In this document: piece after piece, positions 36,201-45,860 of the stretch
Position numbering within the stretch: position 1 is the stretch's first letter
How the letters are laid out: each line of letters opens with the position of its first letter
Assembly (NCBI GenBank): GCA_035079385.1
Contig: JAVHKY010000018.1
Coordinates: 1,922,001 to 1,986,000 of the forward strand
DNA: 64,000 nucleotides
From: Aspidiotus rigidus
Taxonomy: Eukaryota; Arthropoda; Insecta; Hemiptera; Diaspididae
Direction: 5' to 3'
Translations under genes and position numbers: made by a program
The notes under the pieces: generated by a model
Told to the model about the DNA's origin: nothing
Seen by the model: only the letters and a program-made list of their open reading frames with translations
The model's database searches: none

Positions 36201-37288
36201 ACTTCTGAATACGTACCTGTGCAGTATGGAGATCGACGCTGACACTCATTGCACAATACAACAGTATTTAAGTTTAATAAAAGGGAGAGCTTCCGGCGAA
36301 ATGATGACTACCGCCGGTTGGATAAGGAAATTTATACAAGAACATCCTAAATATAAGTAAATATCTTCCCCAATACTGGATATGAACATGATTCTTTCTG
36401 ACTTCCACCATCTAATTTGAGATTTTTTTTCCTCGAATAGTCATGACTCTGTCGTAACGGACGAAATTAATTACGATTTGCTAATGAAGGTCCACAACAT
36501 TCAATCGGGTAAACAGAGTTGTCCTGAACTGTTGGGACAGACGTTAACAAAATTTTCAAAGACTACAGATAACATACAAGAATCGCTAAAGAAAGCGTAT
36601 CTTACTAATAGCGACGCCATTTACGTGAGTATTTTTCAATTTATAGATAATGCTTTGTTGCAGTAAGAAAATAATGGATCGCTAGTTTTTTTGTTTTTTT
36701 TTTTCCCGCCTAATGCAAAACACAAGGTTAGATGCTAGAAAATGAGTGAGATTAATATTGTACGTTTTGATTTATTAAATATAATGTAGGTATCATCGCA
36801 GGATTCAGAAATCAGCTATTTTTGAGAAGATAACTCTCGCAAATTATTATTATTTAAGACCAGATTTCGTGACACCAAATTTTTTACTCTTGCAATTCGA
36901 GAACACATTAGGTATTGAAAATCCAAAAAGGCTGAAAATGTGACATTATTAAGACACGTGTGCTGCTTTTTATTTGCGCGTGATCAATTATTAAACAATT
37001 ACAAGTAATACCTCCTTATTTTTCCTTGAATAATTTTATGAATAAGAATTTAACTTGAGTGAGTTGTTGAGATGTAATTCCCTCGATTTTCTTTTTTTTT
37101 CTTTATTTTGTTTCGAAATTTTTTCATAAGAAGAAGGTTTTGCGCAGTTTAAATACCTATTCTACTTTCCGTTGATTTGTATCGACATATTGATTAAAAT
37201 TAATAAATTGAAATTTACGTACTTCATTTTTCTTGATTGATGATGTTCTTGATTAACAAGCAATTCAATTTTTTTTTTACAGAAATGA
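30235..37288 (+). CDS. Gclc: glutamate-cysteine ligase catalytic subunit, copy 1, about 658 aa
   Basis: Exons join in phase: 30235-30384, 30602-30711, 30786-30971, 31200-31372, 33065-33219, 33378-33440, 33525-33721, 34634-34805, 34935-35132, 35777-35977, 36175-36356, 36441-36624, and a two-codon exon 37283-37288. The enzyme joins glutamate and cysteine using ATP, the rate-limiting step of glutathione synthesis in the cytosol. Family signatures run end to end: [88 protein letters not shown] and [12 protein letters not shown]. The length is close to the animal enzyme (about 640). Oddities: the intron after 35977 uses a GC donor (AAG|GCAGGT). If the last intron is retained, the protein instead ends at TAA 36664-36666. 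Conserved positions are altered, for example [10 protein letters not shown] where copy 2 has [10 protein letters not shown]. No frameshift or internal stop is seen. Confidence 0.93.
31640..32880 (-). mobile_element. Penelope-like element (family B) in GCLC copy 1 intron 4, decayed
   Basis: Minus-strand fragments give [16 protein letters not shown] and MNFLDI (reverse transcriptase thumb region, 32406-32621). At 31837-32229 they give [30 protein letters not shown] (GIY-YIG core) and [10 protein letters not shown]. The 3' tail at 31640-31760 includes a ribozyme-like stem-loop. Stops and frameshifts abound. The same insertion is in the second GCLC copy, so it predates the duplication. Confidence 0.85.
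34040..34610 (-). mobile_element. Penelope-like element (family C) in GCLC copy 1 intron 7, decayed
   Basis: The minus-strand frame at 34227-34601 reads [42 protein letters not shown] and [17 protein letters not shown], the Penelope region after the reverse transcriptase. The GIY-YIG part is mostly deleted here (about 185 bp missing near 34205) but survives in copy 2. Confidence 0.8.
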
Positions 37289-37572
37289 TCGAGCCATTAT
37301 TCCTAGAACGTTCTACACTTACATTCTTCTCATCGTGTTGTCCATTCGCGATGAAATTTCACCGTTTTGAATTTTATTTCAATAATTATTATTTTTACAA
37401 TTTAAGAAAACTATGTATTAATATGTACGTATAGTGAACGAAGAAAAATTATCGACTGTTCGTGAATACACAAGCCCTCTTTTTCTTTTTCAAATGATCC
37501 TGAAGAGCGTATGGAATGCGATTCTCACTTCTATCGTAGATTCGGTAAAATAATTTTTATAAGTAACATTCG

Positions 37573-38399
37573 AGCTTGTTTCATTAACCATTCAACAACT
37601 TCTCTTCATAGTTGATAATAAATGTGGAGAAAGGTTATTGCCAGAGTAACACTTCAAATTATTTGAATAAACTTGGTAGTCTACTGCCAAGCATTAACAA
37701 AGGTTTTCAACCAGTAGAAATAGTGAAAGACATACCTAATCAACTTTTAAAAAGTTGATAGGTACTAATTTTGTGCTATAAGTTGAAGAGTTCATTGGTT
37801 GTACTCAGACCCATCGGTGATCACCAATAATTAATGGAGGATCTTCGAAGGGTTATTTCAATAAATTGCATTGCATTTTAATATTTAAAAAATAATTTTT
37901 CTTTTAAATATAATAATTATTTTTTATCTTATATTAATTGTTCTGTTCATTTACGTACAAATCATAATTGTGAAAGTATAAAAAATATTATAAAAAATAC
38001 ATAATGTTTTATTTAGAGTGTTGTGAGTTTGTTTTCTAATTATTATTATCAAGTTGGTAAATTAGGTCTCTTTCTTGCTGTTTCTTTTTATTCTTGTTCT
38101 TTCTTGCTGGCTTCAAATACCAATTTTCATTAAATTAACAGAAATGTTTATATTACTGAAACTGTTATGCTTAAGTAAAGGTGTAGAGAACTACTGGAAA
38201 TACCTCAGTAAATGAAAAAAAAAGTCAAATTTTATGCTGTACAAATTAAACAAGTGATACTTGAAAAGTTATGAGTTGTTTTTCTTAAAAAGCAAATGGG
38301 TTCTCATGGCAGATTCTTAATAAGCGATGTCACAATTGTTGTCAAAAAGATTTGATTAGCAAAGTTCTTATTTTCTTTGCACCAGTCTGTCCTTCCAGC
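37573..38399. other. intergenic, AT-rich, nothing recognised
   Basis: No gene, repeat array or transposon end is supported between the end of the duplicated block and the 45-bp repeat at 38400. AAATATAATAATTATTTTT-like AT repeats occur at about 37910. Confidence 0.4.
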
Positions 38400-38601
38400 A
38401 TCAAAATCCCCCTCATATAGCTTGTAGGTTGAAATTTTTCTCGCGCTGTCATCTTATATAGCTCAAGAATCGAAATTCCAACAGGAAATCTGCTCTATGG
38501 GGTGTTTTTTGAGAAAACTGCCGTGTGTCGTCCGGCAAAAAATTTGAAAAATTTCGACTCTCGACCTACGAATGATAGGAGGGGACTTAAAAAAATGTTG
38601 A
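38400..38601 (-). repeat. 45-bp repeat family, left flank of the LINE insertion
   Basis: Contains CCCCCTCATATAGCTTGTAGG-like and GATAGGAGGGGACTT blocks in both orientations. The second is interrupted after AAAAAAATGTTGA by the LINE and resumes at 42804. The block TCGTCCGGCAAAAAATTTG at about 38527 matches the GGACGGCGC block of other copies. Confidence 0.75.
38589..38601 (+). repeat. 13-bp target-site duplication, left
   Basis: AAAAAAATGTTGA occurs here and, identically, at 42791-42803, flanking the LINE. Joined across the insertion it restores a 45-bp repeat unit (GGACTT, A-run, then ACTCTCGAG). Confidence 0.9.
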
Positions 38602-38746
38602 GGAGACGATAGTGACGCGATAAAGATAAAACGTGTGTTACTGTGTTCAAATATTTTCAACGCGTTCAAGTACTTCAACGCATAGTGCCTTAAGCAAGTT
38701 GAAACGTGAAAATTGACCTAGGTTGTTCATTATCACTTGCGATTAA

Positions 38747-39661
38747 ATGGAGACCGAAGAAATCAAGAAAACAATTCGAGAAGAAATACAAAACGCCTTC
38801 AAAGGAATGTCGAAAGTCTTCGAAAAGAACTTGCAGGAAACGATGAGAAGTTTTCGTGATGAAATAAGAGACACGAAGGAAGAAGTAGCGAGTATTAGAA
38901 AGGTGACAACAGAACTACAATCTAAAACGGAAGGATTAGAAGAGTATTCCCGATTAGAAAGCGTGATAATCAAAGGAATAAAATATGATGGAAGAAACGA
39001 ATCGGTAGAAGTTTTGATCGGTAAAGTAATTGATATCGCTACGAAGCTCAAAGTAGATCTGAAAGACCACCACATTAGCACAACACATCGACTTCCTACA
39101 AAGCATAACAACTCGTCGCCTCCGCCCGTCATAGTCAGACTCGTTAATCGTTGGAAGAAAGAACAGCTGATAGCCGCCTCAAAACAAGCAAAGTTACGAG
39201 GAATTTTCATCACCGAACAACTCACTCCTTTCAAAGCTAACCTTCTGCGAGAAGCATTACAGTTGAGGAGAGTAGGGAAAATAAAATATGTTTGGAACGC
39301 TGGAAACAAAATCATGATGAGAAAAGACGACAACGAAGAGGCAATACAGATAATGAATGAAAAGCACCTCAACAGTTTGGTACACCGAGGAGAAAGGTAC
39401 GAATCCGAAAACGAAGAAATTCAGACAGATGAAGTGAATGAAAACGACGACAACGATGAAGAAAGTGAATCAAATGACATCAATGATGAAGAAGGCAAAT
39501 CAAGCGATGCGGGAAAAGAAAAACAAAAACAACAAAAACCAACCAGCAAGCAGAAGATGCAACGTCAACTCAAAATTTCAACTTTTTCGAAGGCAGTCAC
39601 ACCGAACGAAGAAACAAAAACAGCGACGACGAACGTGAATACTCGTAGTAAAAATAAGTAA
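38747..39661 (+). CDS. LINE ORF1 protein, 304 aa
   Basis: The N-terminus (about residues 1-70) is a charged coiled coil (EEIKKTIREEIQNAF, FRDEIRDTKEEVASIRK), as in trimerising LINE ORF1 proteins. Residues about 75-215 form an RNA-binding-like domain similar to baculovirus FP-type domains found in insect LINEs (IIKGIKYDGRNESVEV, TTHRLPTKHN, GIFITEQLTPFKANLLREAL, KIKYVWNAGNKIMMRKDD). An acidic stretch at 220-260 and a basic Gln/Lys-rich tail follow. The stop TAA 39659-39661 is immediately followed in the same frame by ORF2. Expected role: binding of the element RNA. Confidence 0.85.
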   Translation: METEEIKKTIREEIQNAFKGMSKVFEKNLQETMRSFRDEIRDTKEEVASIRKVTTELQSKTEGLEEYSRLESVIIKGIKYDGRNESVEVLIGKVIDIATKLKVDLKDHHISTTHRLPTKHNNSSPPPVIVRLVNRWKKEQLIAASKQAKLRGIFITEQLTPFKANLLREALQLRRVGKIKYVWNAGNKIMMRKDDNEEAIQIMNEKHLNSLVHRGERYESENEEIQTDEVNENDDNDEESESNDINDEEGKSSDAGKEKQKQQKPTSKQKMQRQLKISTFSKAVTPNEETKTATTNVNTRSKNK

Positions 39662-42600
39662 GTGATAAGCTACTCTCTACCTTGCCTTGGTTTGACTGGC
39701 CAACATAGGCAAGTAAGGCCTAAATCTCAGCAAAAACATGACGAGCTATCAGAAATGAAAGCAAATTTAGTCAGGAACACTAAGATTATCAACAATAATC
39801 AATTAAAAAATAGAATCACAGCCGATAAAGGTTACATAGATGAAAAGTATAGGGAACTAAAAAACAAAATAAAGAAGGGGGGAAAATTAAAAATAGCCAC
39901 ACTCAATGTAAGATCACTGAAAGACAATTATAAATTTCAGGAAATCGAAAAAGAAGTAGAAAAATATGGTATAGACATATTAGGAATGGCAGAGGTTAGA
40001 AGAAAAAATGAAACAATATTAAACACAAAAAAAGGAAATTTATGGTTTTATACAGCTTCAGATGGTCACAGAGGTATAGGTTTCCTAATCAATGATAGAC
40101 TCAAAAAGAATGTTGAGAAGTTTACAAGCATCAATGATAGAATCGCAAAAGTGGAACTAAAGGTAAATGAAAGAGAGAAAATGATAATAATTCAGGTTCA
40201 CGCCCCTACAATGGGATCAAAAAAAGAAGAGGTCCAAGAATTCTATGACATCCTAAACGATACGATGAGAGAAGAAAAAGATAATAAACAAAACAAAATC
40301 ATAGTTATGGGAGATTTCAATAGTCAAGTTGGAAAAAGAGAAGAAGGAGAGGAAGGAATCTTAGGACCCTACCAATACGGGAAAAGAAATGAAAACGGAG
40401 AACTACTAATAGAATTTTGTAACGAAAATCACTTAAAAATAATAAACACGTGGTTTAAAAAAAAATACAATAAAAGGTGGACCTGGATCTCTCCAAATCT
40501 ACAAACAAAAACCCAAATTGACTACATATTAATGGACAGGCATAGTAAAAATATAAAAAATTGTGGAATCATAAAAAATTTTAATTGCGATACAGATCAT
40601 AGGATACTAACAATAGAAATTAATCAGATTGAAACACGAAAACAAAAAAGAAAAAATACAGGCTCCATAAATGATAAAATGAAAAAATATAGAGTAACTT
40701 ATGAAACTTTGGTAGGAGAAACTATAGATCGAACACGATGGAATACAAATAGCAACGAAAAATGGAATGAACAAGTAATAAACTTATTAGAAGTAGCCTC
40801 TAGGGAAATAATAAATAAAAAAGAAGATGAGAATAAAATTGAGACCGATCCTCTAAAACAACTATATAAAAGAAGACAAAAAATAAGCAACAAGAATATA
40901 ATAACGAGGAAGGACAGACTCGACATAATAAATTTGAACAAACTCATAAAAATAAAAAGAAGAGAAACGTACAGAGAGAAGGAGGATAACATGATGGAAC
41001 AAATATTAGAAGAAACAATGAGTGTTAAAAAAATAAACAGAAATTTGATGCTGGGTACTAACTGGATGAGCTATTTGATGGAAGAAGGAGGTAAAAAAGT
41101 GTATGGCAGAACCGAAATAAATGAAGTAGCAACTAGGTTTTACGAAAATCTATATTCAAATGAAACAGAAAGTGCAGACAATGATAGAAACAGAGAAAAA
41201 GAATATCAAAAAGAGCCAGAAATTATGGAGAGCGAAGTAAAACAAATAATACAGAAACTAAAGAACAATAAGGCTGCCGGACCAGATGGCATTACGAACG
41301 AACAAATAAAGTACGCAGGAGATAAATTTATAAGAACATTAACCCATCTGTTTAATAACATACTCGAAAACAAAAAAATACCAGAAATATGGAAGGTCTC
41401 AAAAATAATAGTAATTTACAAAAAAGGAGACAAGCATAAAATCGAAAATTATAGACCATTAAGTATAACCTCAAACATCTCAAAAATATTTGCAAAAATC
41501 ATAAACAACAGAATGAAGAAACATTATAACAACACCCAAGCACAAGAACAAGCAGGCTTTAGAGAAGGATACTCGGCAATAACAAACTTACACATAATAA
41601 ATCAAATAATAGAAAAAAGTGAAGAACATAACCTAAATTTATGCATGGCTTTTGTAGACTACACGAAAGCTTTCGATTCGATAAAACACTCCTTTCTCTT
41701 TAAAGCCATGGAAAATCAAGGATATAGTACGGAAATAATAAAAATAGTAAGGGAAATGTACAATGGTGCAAAAGCATTTATAACCAGTGACTTTGAAGGG
41801 AAAAAATTCGAAATAAAAAAAGGAGTAAGGCAGGGCGACCCACTGTCGTCCGCCCTTTTCAATATTACGCTAGAGGAGGTTTTTAAAAAGATGAAATGGG
41901 AGGAAGAGGGAATAAATATAAACGGGTCTTGGCTAAATAATCTTCGCTTTGCTGATGACGTAGTAATAATAGCAAATGATGAAAACAAACTAGAAGAAAT
42001 GTTAAATGAACTACACAAAAAAGGCGAGGAGGCAGGACTGAAAATAAATTTTGAAAAAACAAATGTCATAACAAATATCACGAAAAATCAAAAAGAAGAA
42101 AATAAGATCAAGATAGATAACAAAATAGTAAAGAAAGTAGACGAAGTTATTTATTTAGGACAAATAATAAGTATGAAAAACAGATATGAAAAAGAAGTGA
42201 AGAGAAGAATAAAACTAGGATGGAGTAAATACTGGGCACTAAAAAGAATACTAAAAACGAACCTCTCTCTAAAAATAAAAACAAAAATATTCAATGCTTG
42301 TATCATTCCGACCATAATATATGGTGCACAAACATGGGCGTTAAGAAAAATAGATAGGGAAAAACTGCAGACAACACAAAATAAAATGGAAAAGGGAATT
42401 TTAGGGATAAAGCAAAATGTAAGAATAAAAACAAAAAAAGTAAAAACCGTACTCAAAAACAATAAAAATATATTAGAGGAATGTCTATACCGCAAATGGG
42501 ACTGGGCGGGACACGTGGCAAGAAGGGAGGGAAACACCTGGGTAAAAAAATCAACTTTTTGGTATTTGGGGTATCAAAAAAGAAAACAAGGAAGACAAAA

Positions 42601-42733
42601 ATTACGATGGATGGATGACTTCACCTCCCTCTTAACTCACAAATTGTACCATCGAGTGGCACAGTCAAGGCCAGAATGGAAAAGGCTGAGAGTAGCTTTC
42701 GCCCGAAAGGGTAACAAGTACTCATGTACATAA
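39662..42733 (+). CDS. LINE ORF2 endonuclease-reverse transcriptase, 1023 codons
   Basis: An APE-type endonuclease lies at about residues 75-318 (KIATLNVRSL, GMAEVRRK, IIVMGDFNSQVG, then DTDHRIL). Reverse transcriptase lies at about 510-790 (NNKAAGPDGITNEQIKYA, YRPLSITSNISKIFAKI, AFVDYTKAFDS, RQGDPLSSALFN, catalytic LRFADDVVII). The C-terminus reads AGHVARREGNTW and RPEWKRLRVAF. The frame is open from directly after the ORF1 stop. The first in-frame ATG is internal, at codon 32 (39755), so initiation may use readthrough of TAA, reinitiation, or that ATG. Catalytic residues appear intact, so the element could be active. Confidence 0.9.
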   Translation: MISYSLPCLGLTGQHRQVRPKSQQKHDELSEMKANLVRNTKIINNNQLKNRITADKGYIDEKYRELKNKIKKGGKLKIATLNVRSLKDNYKFQEIEKEVEKYGIDILGMAEVRRKNETILNTKKGNLWFYTASDGHRGIGFLINDRLKKNVEKFTSINDRIAKVELKVNEREKMIIIQVHAPTMGSKKEEVQEFYDILNDTMREEKDNKQNKIIVMGDFNSQVGKREEGEEGILGPYQYGKRNENGELLIEFCNENHLKIINTWFKKKYNKRWTWISPNLQTKTQIDYILMDRHSKNIKNCGIIKNFNCDTDHRILTIEINQIETRKQKRKNTGSINDKMKKYRVTYETLVGETIDRTRWNTNSNEKWNEQVINLLEVASREIINKKEDENKIETDPLKQLYKRRQKISNKNIITRKDRLDIINLNKLIKIKRRETYREKEDNMMEQILEETMSVKKINRNLMLGTNWMSYLMEEGGKKVYGRTEINEVATRFYENLYSNETESADNDRNREKEYQKEPEIMESEVKQIIQKLKNNKAAGPDGITNEQIKYAGDKFIRTLTHLFNNILENKKIPEIWKVSKIIVIYKKGDKHKIENYRPLSITSNISKIFAKIINNRMKKHYNNTQAQEQAGFREGYSAITNLHIINQIIEKSEEHNLNLCMAFVDYTKAFDSIKHSFLFKAMENQGYSTEIIKIVREMYNGAKAFITSDFEGKKFEIKKGVRQGDPLSSALFNITLEEVFKKMKWEEEGININGSWLNNLRFADDVVIIANDENKLEEMLNELHKKGEEAGLKINFEKTNVITNITKNQKEENKIKIDNKIVKKVDEVIYLGQIISMKNRYEKEVKRRIKLGWSKYWALKRILKTNLSLKIKTKIFNACIIPTIIYGAQTWALRKIDREKLQTTQNKMEKGILGIKQNVRIKTKKVKTVLKNNKNILEECLYRKWDWAGHVARREGNTWVKKSTFWYLGYQKRKQGRQKLRWMDDFTSLLTHKLYHRVAQSRPEWKRLRVAFARKGNKYSCT

Positions 42734-42790
42734 TGTATAAAATGTACTAGAAAACTTGTATTTATATGAAAGCCAAATAAATAAATAAAT

Positions 42791-42803
42791 AAAAAAATGT
42801 TGA
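42791..42803 (+). repeat. 13-bp target-site duplication, right
   Basis: AAAAAAATGTTGA, identical to 38589-38601, directly after the AAAT repeat tail of the LINE. Confidence 0.9.
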
Positions 42804-42910
42804 CTCTCGAGCTATATATAAGATAGGAGAAGAATCTGGAAGAATTTTTACCTCCAAGCTACATATAGGAGGGTGACTTTGAATGATTTTGAGTCTCGAG
42901 CTATTGGTAA
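42804..42910 (+). repeat. 45-bp repeat family, right flank of the LINE insertion
   Basis: CTCTCGAGCTATATATAAGA and two further diverged units (GGAGAAGAATCTGGAAGAAT, then TCTCGAGCTATTGG) continue the array that was split at 38601. Confidence 0.75.
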
Positions 42911-43399
42911 GAACGCTCTACCGTTCTCACGAATTTTCGAGTTGGTGGCGTCGCATCGGCACTAGCAGTCAAAGTTGCAAGTATATAAGCGCCCGGCTCT
43001 ATTCGGACTGGGCATATTGTAGGTTACGCCAGCGTCGACAATTTCTTTAATGTAATTCTTATGGGAAACGAAAAATTGCTCTGATTTAATTGAAAATCAA
43101 GCCACCTTATAGGAAATTTTACGCTCTTTCAATTTAGTTCTCTTGTGTTTTTTCTTCAAAATCACTCTGCTTTGAGTTTTTTGAAGTAAACTTGGAAGTC
43201 CCATATACGTATACATGTTACAGATATTACTTCGTGTTATGGATATTTCTTCGCAACATACTTTGCTTATCAATTTTTGTAAATTGACGCTGGCGCACTT
43301 TGATTGTGTTCAAGTCCTACACCTGCAATCCCTAACTTGAATAACGAGATATTTTCGTATTTCATTTCAGCGACGCTTCTGAAGAACCTTTCATTACAA
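42911..43399. other. unassigned sequence between repeat and Penelope-like element
   Basis: No gene or element is recognised. Confidence 0.35.
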
Positions 43400-45350
43400 A
43401 GAAGATTGTACAACCCGAAGGTGTAACAAATTATATTGAACCACACTAGAAACAGCCACTAAACGTTTTCGGTTAAACAACCATCATCGGAGCGTAAACG
43501 AAAGCGACTGAATCCAACATCAACAAAGGAGTTAACCAGAAGATCATGATTTAACCAGCGAGTCATCAAAGTTTGAATCATTCTCATATACTATAGCTCA
43601 ATCAGACCCTCATCAGGAATTAACCTGTTTAAAACAGTGAAGTATTCGTCATTCCGGTGCCGTATGATTTCCATATTTTCCAAAGCCAGCCGCTCAAAAT
43701 ATGAGTTCTCCCTATAGAGGAGGTTACCAGAGCCCTCCTTGAATTTATGGCCACTCTCAAGTAGATGATCGGCAAAAGCCGACTCACCTAAATTACCCTT
43801 CTCCCACGCTTTTTTATGCTCCTCAATTCTTATTTGGAGCTGACGCCCGATCATCCCTATATATAAATACCCGGGTAATCGTTGCAAGCTATGCTGTATA
43901 CCCCACTTCTCTCGACTAGAGGAATCGGGTCCTTCAATTTCTTGAATAAGCTTTTTACCTTATTAATATTATAAAACGCCGGCCGGGACCCAAAAGGACC
44001 GAGTACACGGCCCAACCTCAACGAAAACCTGCCCAAGTAAGGGAGTCTAATCCAACGTTTGCTACTGTTGTGCAAATCTCTAGGCAGGGAGGTGGTGGAA
44101 TCGAGGCATTTTCTCGTAAGCCTCCTTCGGATCATTAAGTCAATGTCCACCCTAACTTGGTTCACTCTGGCCAGGTAATTAATCGTCCCTAGTTCCTTCT
44201 GGAAAGCATCCTGACTCAAAGGAATATGAGTCAGTCGATGTATCAAGCTATTGAATGTAGCAATCTTGTGTGCAGCGGGACAAAAATATGACCCGTGGAT
44301 TGTTATATCGGTCGAGGTTTCTTTTCTATAAATATCTACCAAATTCATGGAAGCCATCTCTAATAAATATGGACAAATCCAAGAAATTTATTAGTAAGCC
44401 GCCAACTTCCAGAGTGAATTTTATGGAAGGATATCGGCCATTTAAGTAAGAAAGGAACTCACTAAGGAGTTCCACTGGGCCAGTCCACGCGCACAATATG
44501 TCTTCTACGTACCTATACCAGTAAAAAACGTAATTTAAAAGTACCTGGCTTGAAGAAAACAATGCGATTTCAAATCTGGACATGAATACCTCCGATATCA
44601 ATGAGCCCAAAGGGGACCCAATAGGGATCCCCACTTCTTCTGGGAATTCGAAAAATTTGCCCTCGAATTTAAAAAAATTGGGAGTCCAACAAACTCTTAG
44701 AAGGTCGTAGAATTCCACCAATTCCTCATGAGGGACACCAGTTTTTACAAGCAATTCGCCCATATGTTGGATAGCGACAGCCTTCGGGATGTGAGGAAAT
44801 AATCCCACCACATCAAAGGAATACAAAGTCGTTTCCTCGGGGAGGCTTATATCCTTCAACCTCTTCGTCAAAGAACCTGAGTTTTTTACTGATTGAGGGG
44901 AGGTAAAATCTACTCGCGATTTAAACCATCTATCTATCTATATATTTAGCTAACAAATAGGTTGGTGACGAGACAAATGACACGACCGGCCGCATTGGTA
45001 CATCTCTTTTATGTACTTTGGGTAATCCATACAAGAGGGGAGGAACCGGGTTAGGCTCGAAGAGAGCTTTCTTTGTTAAAGGACTCTTGATAATCACACT
45101 ACAATTATTAATGATGTTCCTCACCTCTTTGACAAAACTGGGGAAACAGAAGAGGCTATTCTCCTTAGCACAACATTGTTCTAGCACTTCATGAACCCCG
45201 GATACATAAGAGGACTTCTCCACAATCACTACGGCGTTACTTTTATCCGCCTTGGTAGGGATTAAGCCCTCCTCTCTGACCTTCCTCTTCAAGCCTTTAA
45301 TCACGAAACACCCATTCTCGTATGTTTAAGAGGAATTGCCCACAACATTA
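43400..45350 (-). mobile_element. nearly full-length Penelope-like element (family A), inactive
   Basis: On the minus strand four frames cover most of a Penelope polyprotein: 44930-45304, 44326-44871, 43857-44357 and 43591-43887. The 3' terminal repeat at 43400-43565 matches the inverted repeats at 22231 and 23047. The 5' end is truncated near 45350. Frameshifts and a mutated catalytic box make it non-functional. Confidence 0.88.
43591..45304 (-). pseudogene. Penelope-like reverse transcriptase and GIY-YIG endonuclease, frameshifted
   Basis: N-terminal to C-terminal: KADKSNAVVIVEKSSY and PPLLYGLPKVHK (45304-44930), then LYSFDVVGLFPHIP (motif A), [19 protein letters not shown] (motif B), WYRYVEDILCAW (motif C) and RYPSIKFTLEVGG. 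After a frame change come YRKETSTDITIHG, FNSLIHRLTHIPLS and GVYSIACNDYPGIYI. After another frame change the endonuclease continues with GMIGRQLQIRIEEH. The palm box reads YVED instead of YVDD (GAA at 44513-44515), replacing a metal-binding Asp by Glu. The YIG Thr and one Cys are also changed. Confidence 0.88.
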
Positions 45351-45645
45351 CATTTACCTCATGATATTATTATACATTGTGAATTTTTTTTACAAATTAC
45401 TACCGATGAATTTTTTATCCATGCGATCAATTTTTGTGCGATAAATGTGCGATAAATTTTAATTTTATAAATTTTCGTCTACTACCTATAAGTTTTCATT
45501 CGATACATTTTCTGCTATAAATTTTCGAGCAATAAGTTTTCGTAGAACCTCATCGCTAGCCTCGAATCGATTGAAAGGTCCATCACCTTGTACACATAGA
45601 AAGTTTTTTGGCGGAAGTGGCGACTACTGTTTTCCTTTTCATACA
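45351..45645. other. sequence between Penelope-like element and duplication copy 2
   Basis: AT-rich; it contains several ATAAATTTT/ATAAGTTTTCG near-repeats at about 45440-45540. No gene. Confidence 0.35.
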
Positions 45646-45860
45646 AAAATCCGTCTGGACAAGAATTCGAACAGGTTTTTGTTAAGTTTTACTCACGTAA
45701 ATGTGTGAATGAGACCATCGATGTGTTAGCTGTAGCACGTACCATTCTGAATCTGAACATTACGTGTGCTAGGCTTCCCGGTAGTCCTTTTTACCGTTTA
45801 ATTACTTCTCGTTTTATCACCGCTGCTTTCATTAATTACTGTCCTTAATGCGCGAGTATC

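Larger units (their letters stand above)
30018..37572 (+). repeat. segmental duplication, copy 1 (contains GCLC copy 1)
   Basis: Sequence from AATCCGTCTGG near 30018 to ATAAGTAACATT near 37570 recurs at about 45646-54052 with high identity through exons, introns and intronic transposons. The copies are in the same orientation, 15.6 kb apart start to start. They differ by several indels, including about 620 bp extra in one intron of copy 2. Confidence 0.9.
38602..42790 (+). mobile_element. full-length LINE with two open ORFs, RTE-like
   Basis: A 4.19-kb insertion is flanked by perfect 13-bp target duplications. It has a 145-bp 5' UTR, ORF1 (38747-39661), ORF2 (39662-42733) with endonuclease and reverse transcriptase, and a 3' end of AAATAAATAAATAAATAA tetranucleotide repeats. 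There is no RNase H domain. Endonuclease and RT sequence style, the WxxLxxAF-type C-terminus and the short tandem tail suggest an RTE-related clade, but the separate ORF1 is less typical. The strand is strongly A-rich. Open frames and intact target duplications indicate a recent insertion. Confidence 0.92.

Noticed and set aside
35983..36261. Minus-strand 92-residue ORF in a GCLC intron, also open in copy 2 (52277-52639)
   Set aside because: It overlaps GCLC exons antisense. It is open in both copies simply because the copies are recent duplicates, and it has no recognised motif.
40699..42537. Minus-strand ORFs of 97 to 128 residues under the LINE
   Set aside because: Shadows of the A-rich LINE ORF2; Phe/Ser/Ile-rich with no motif.
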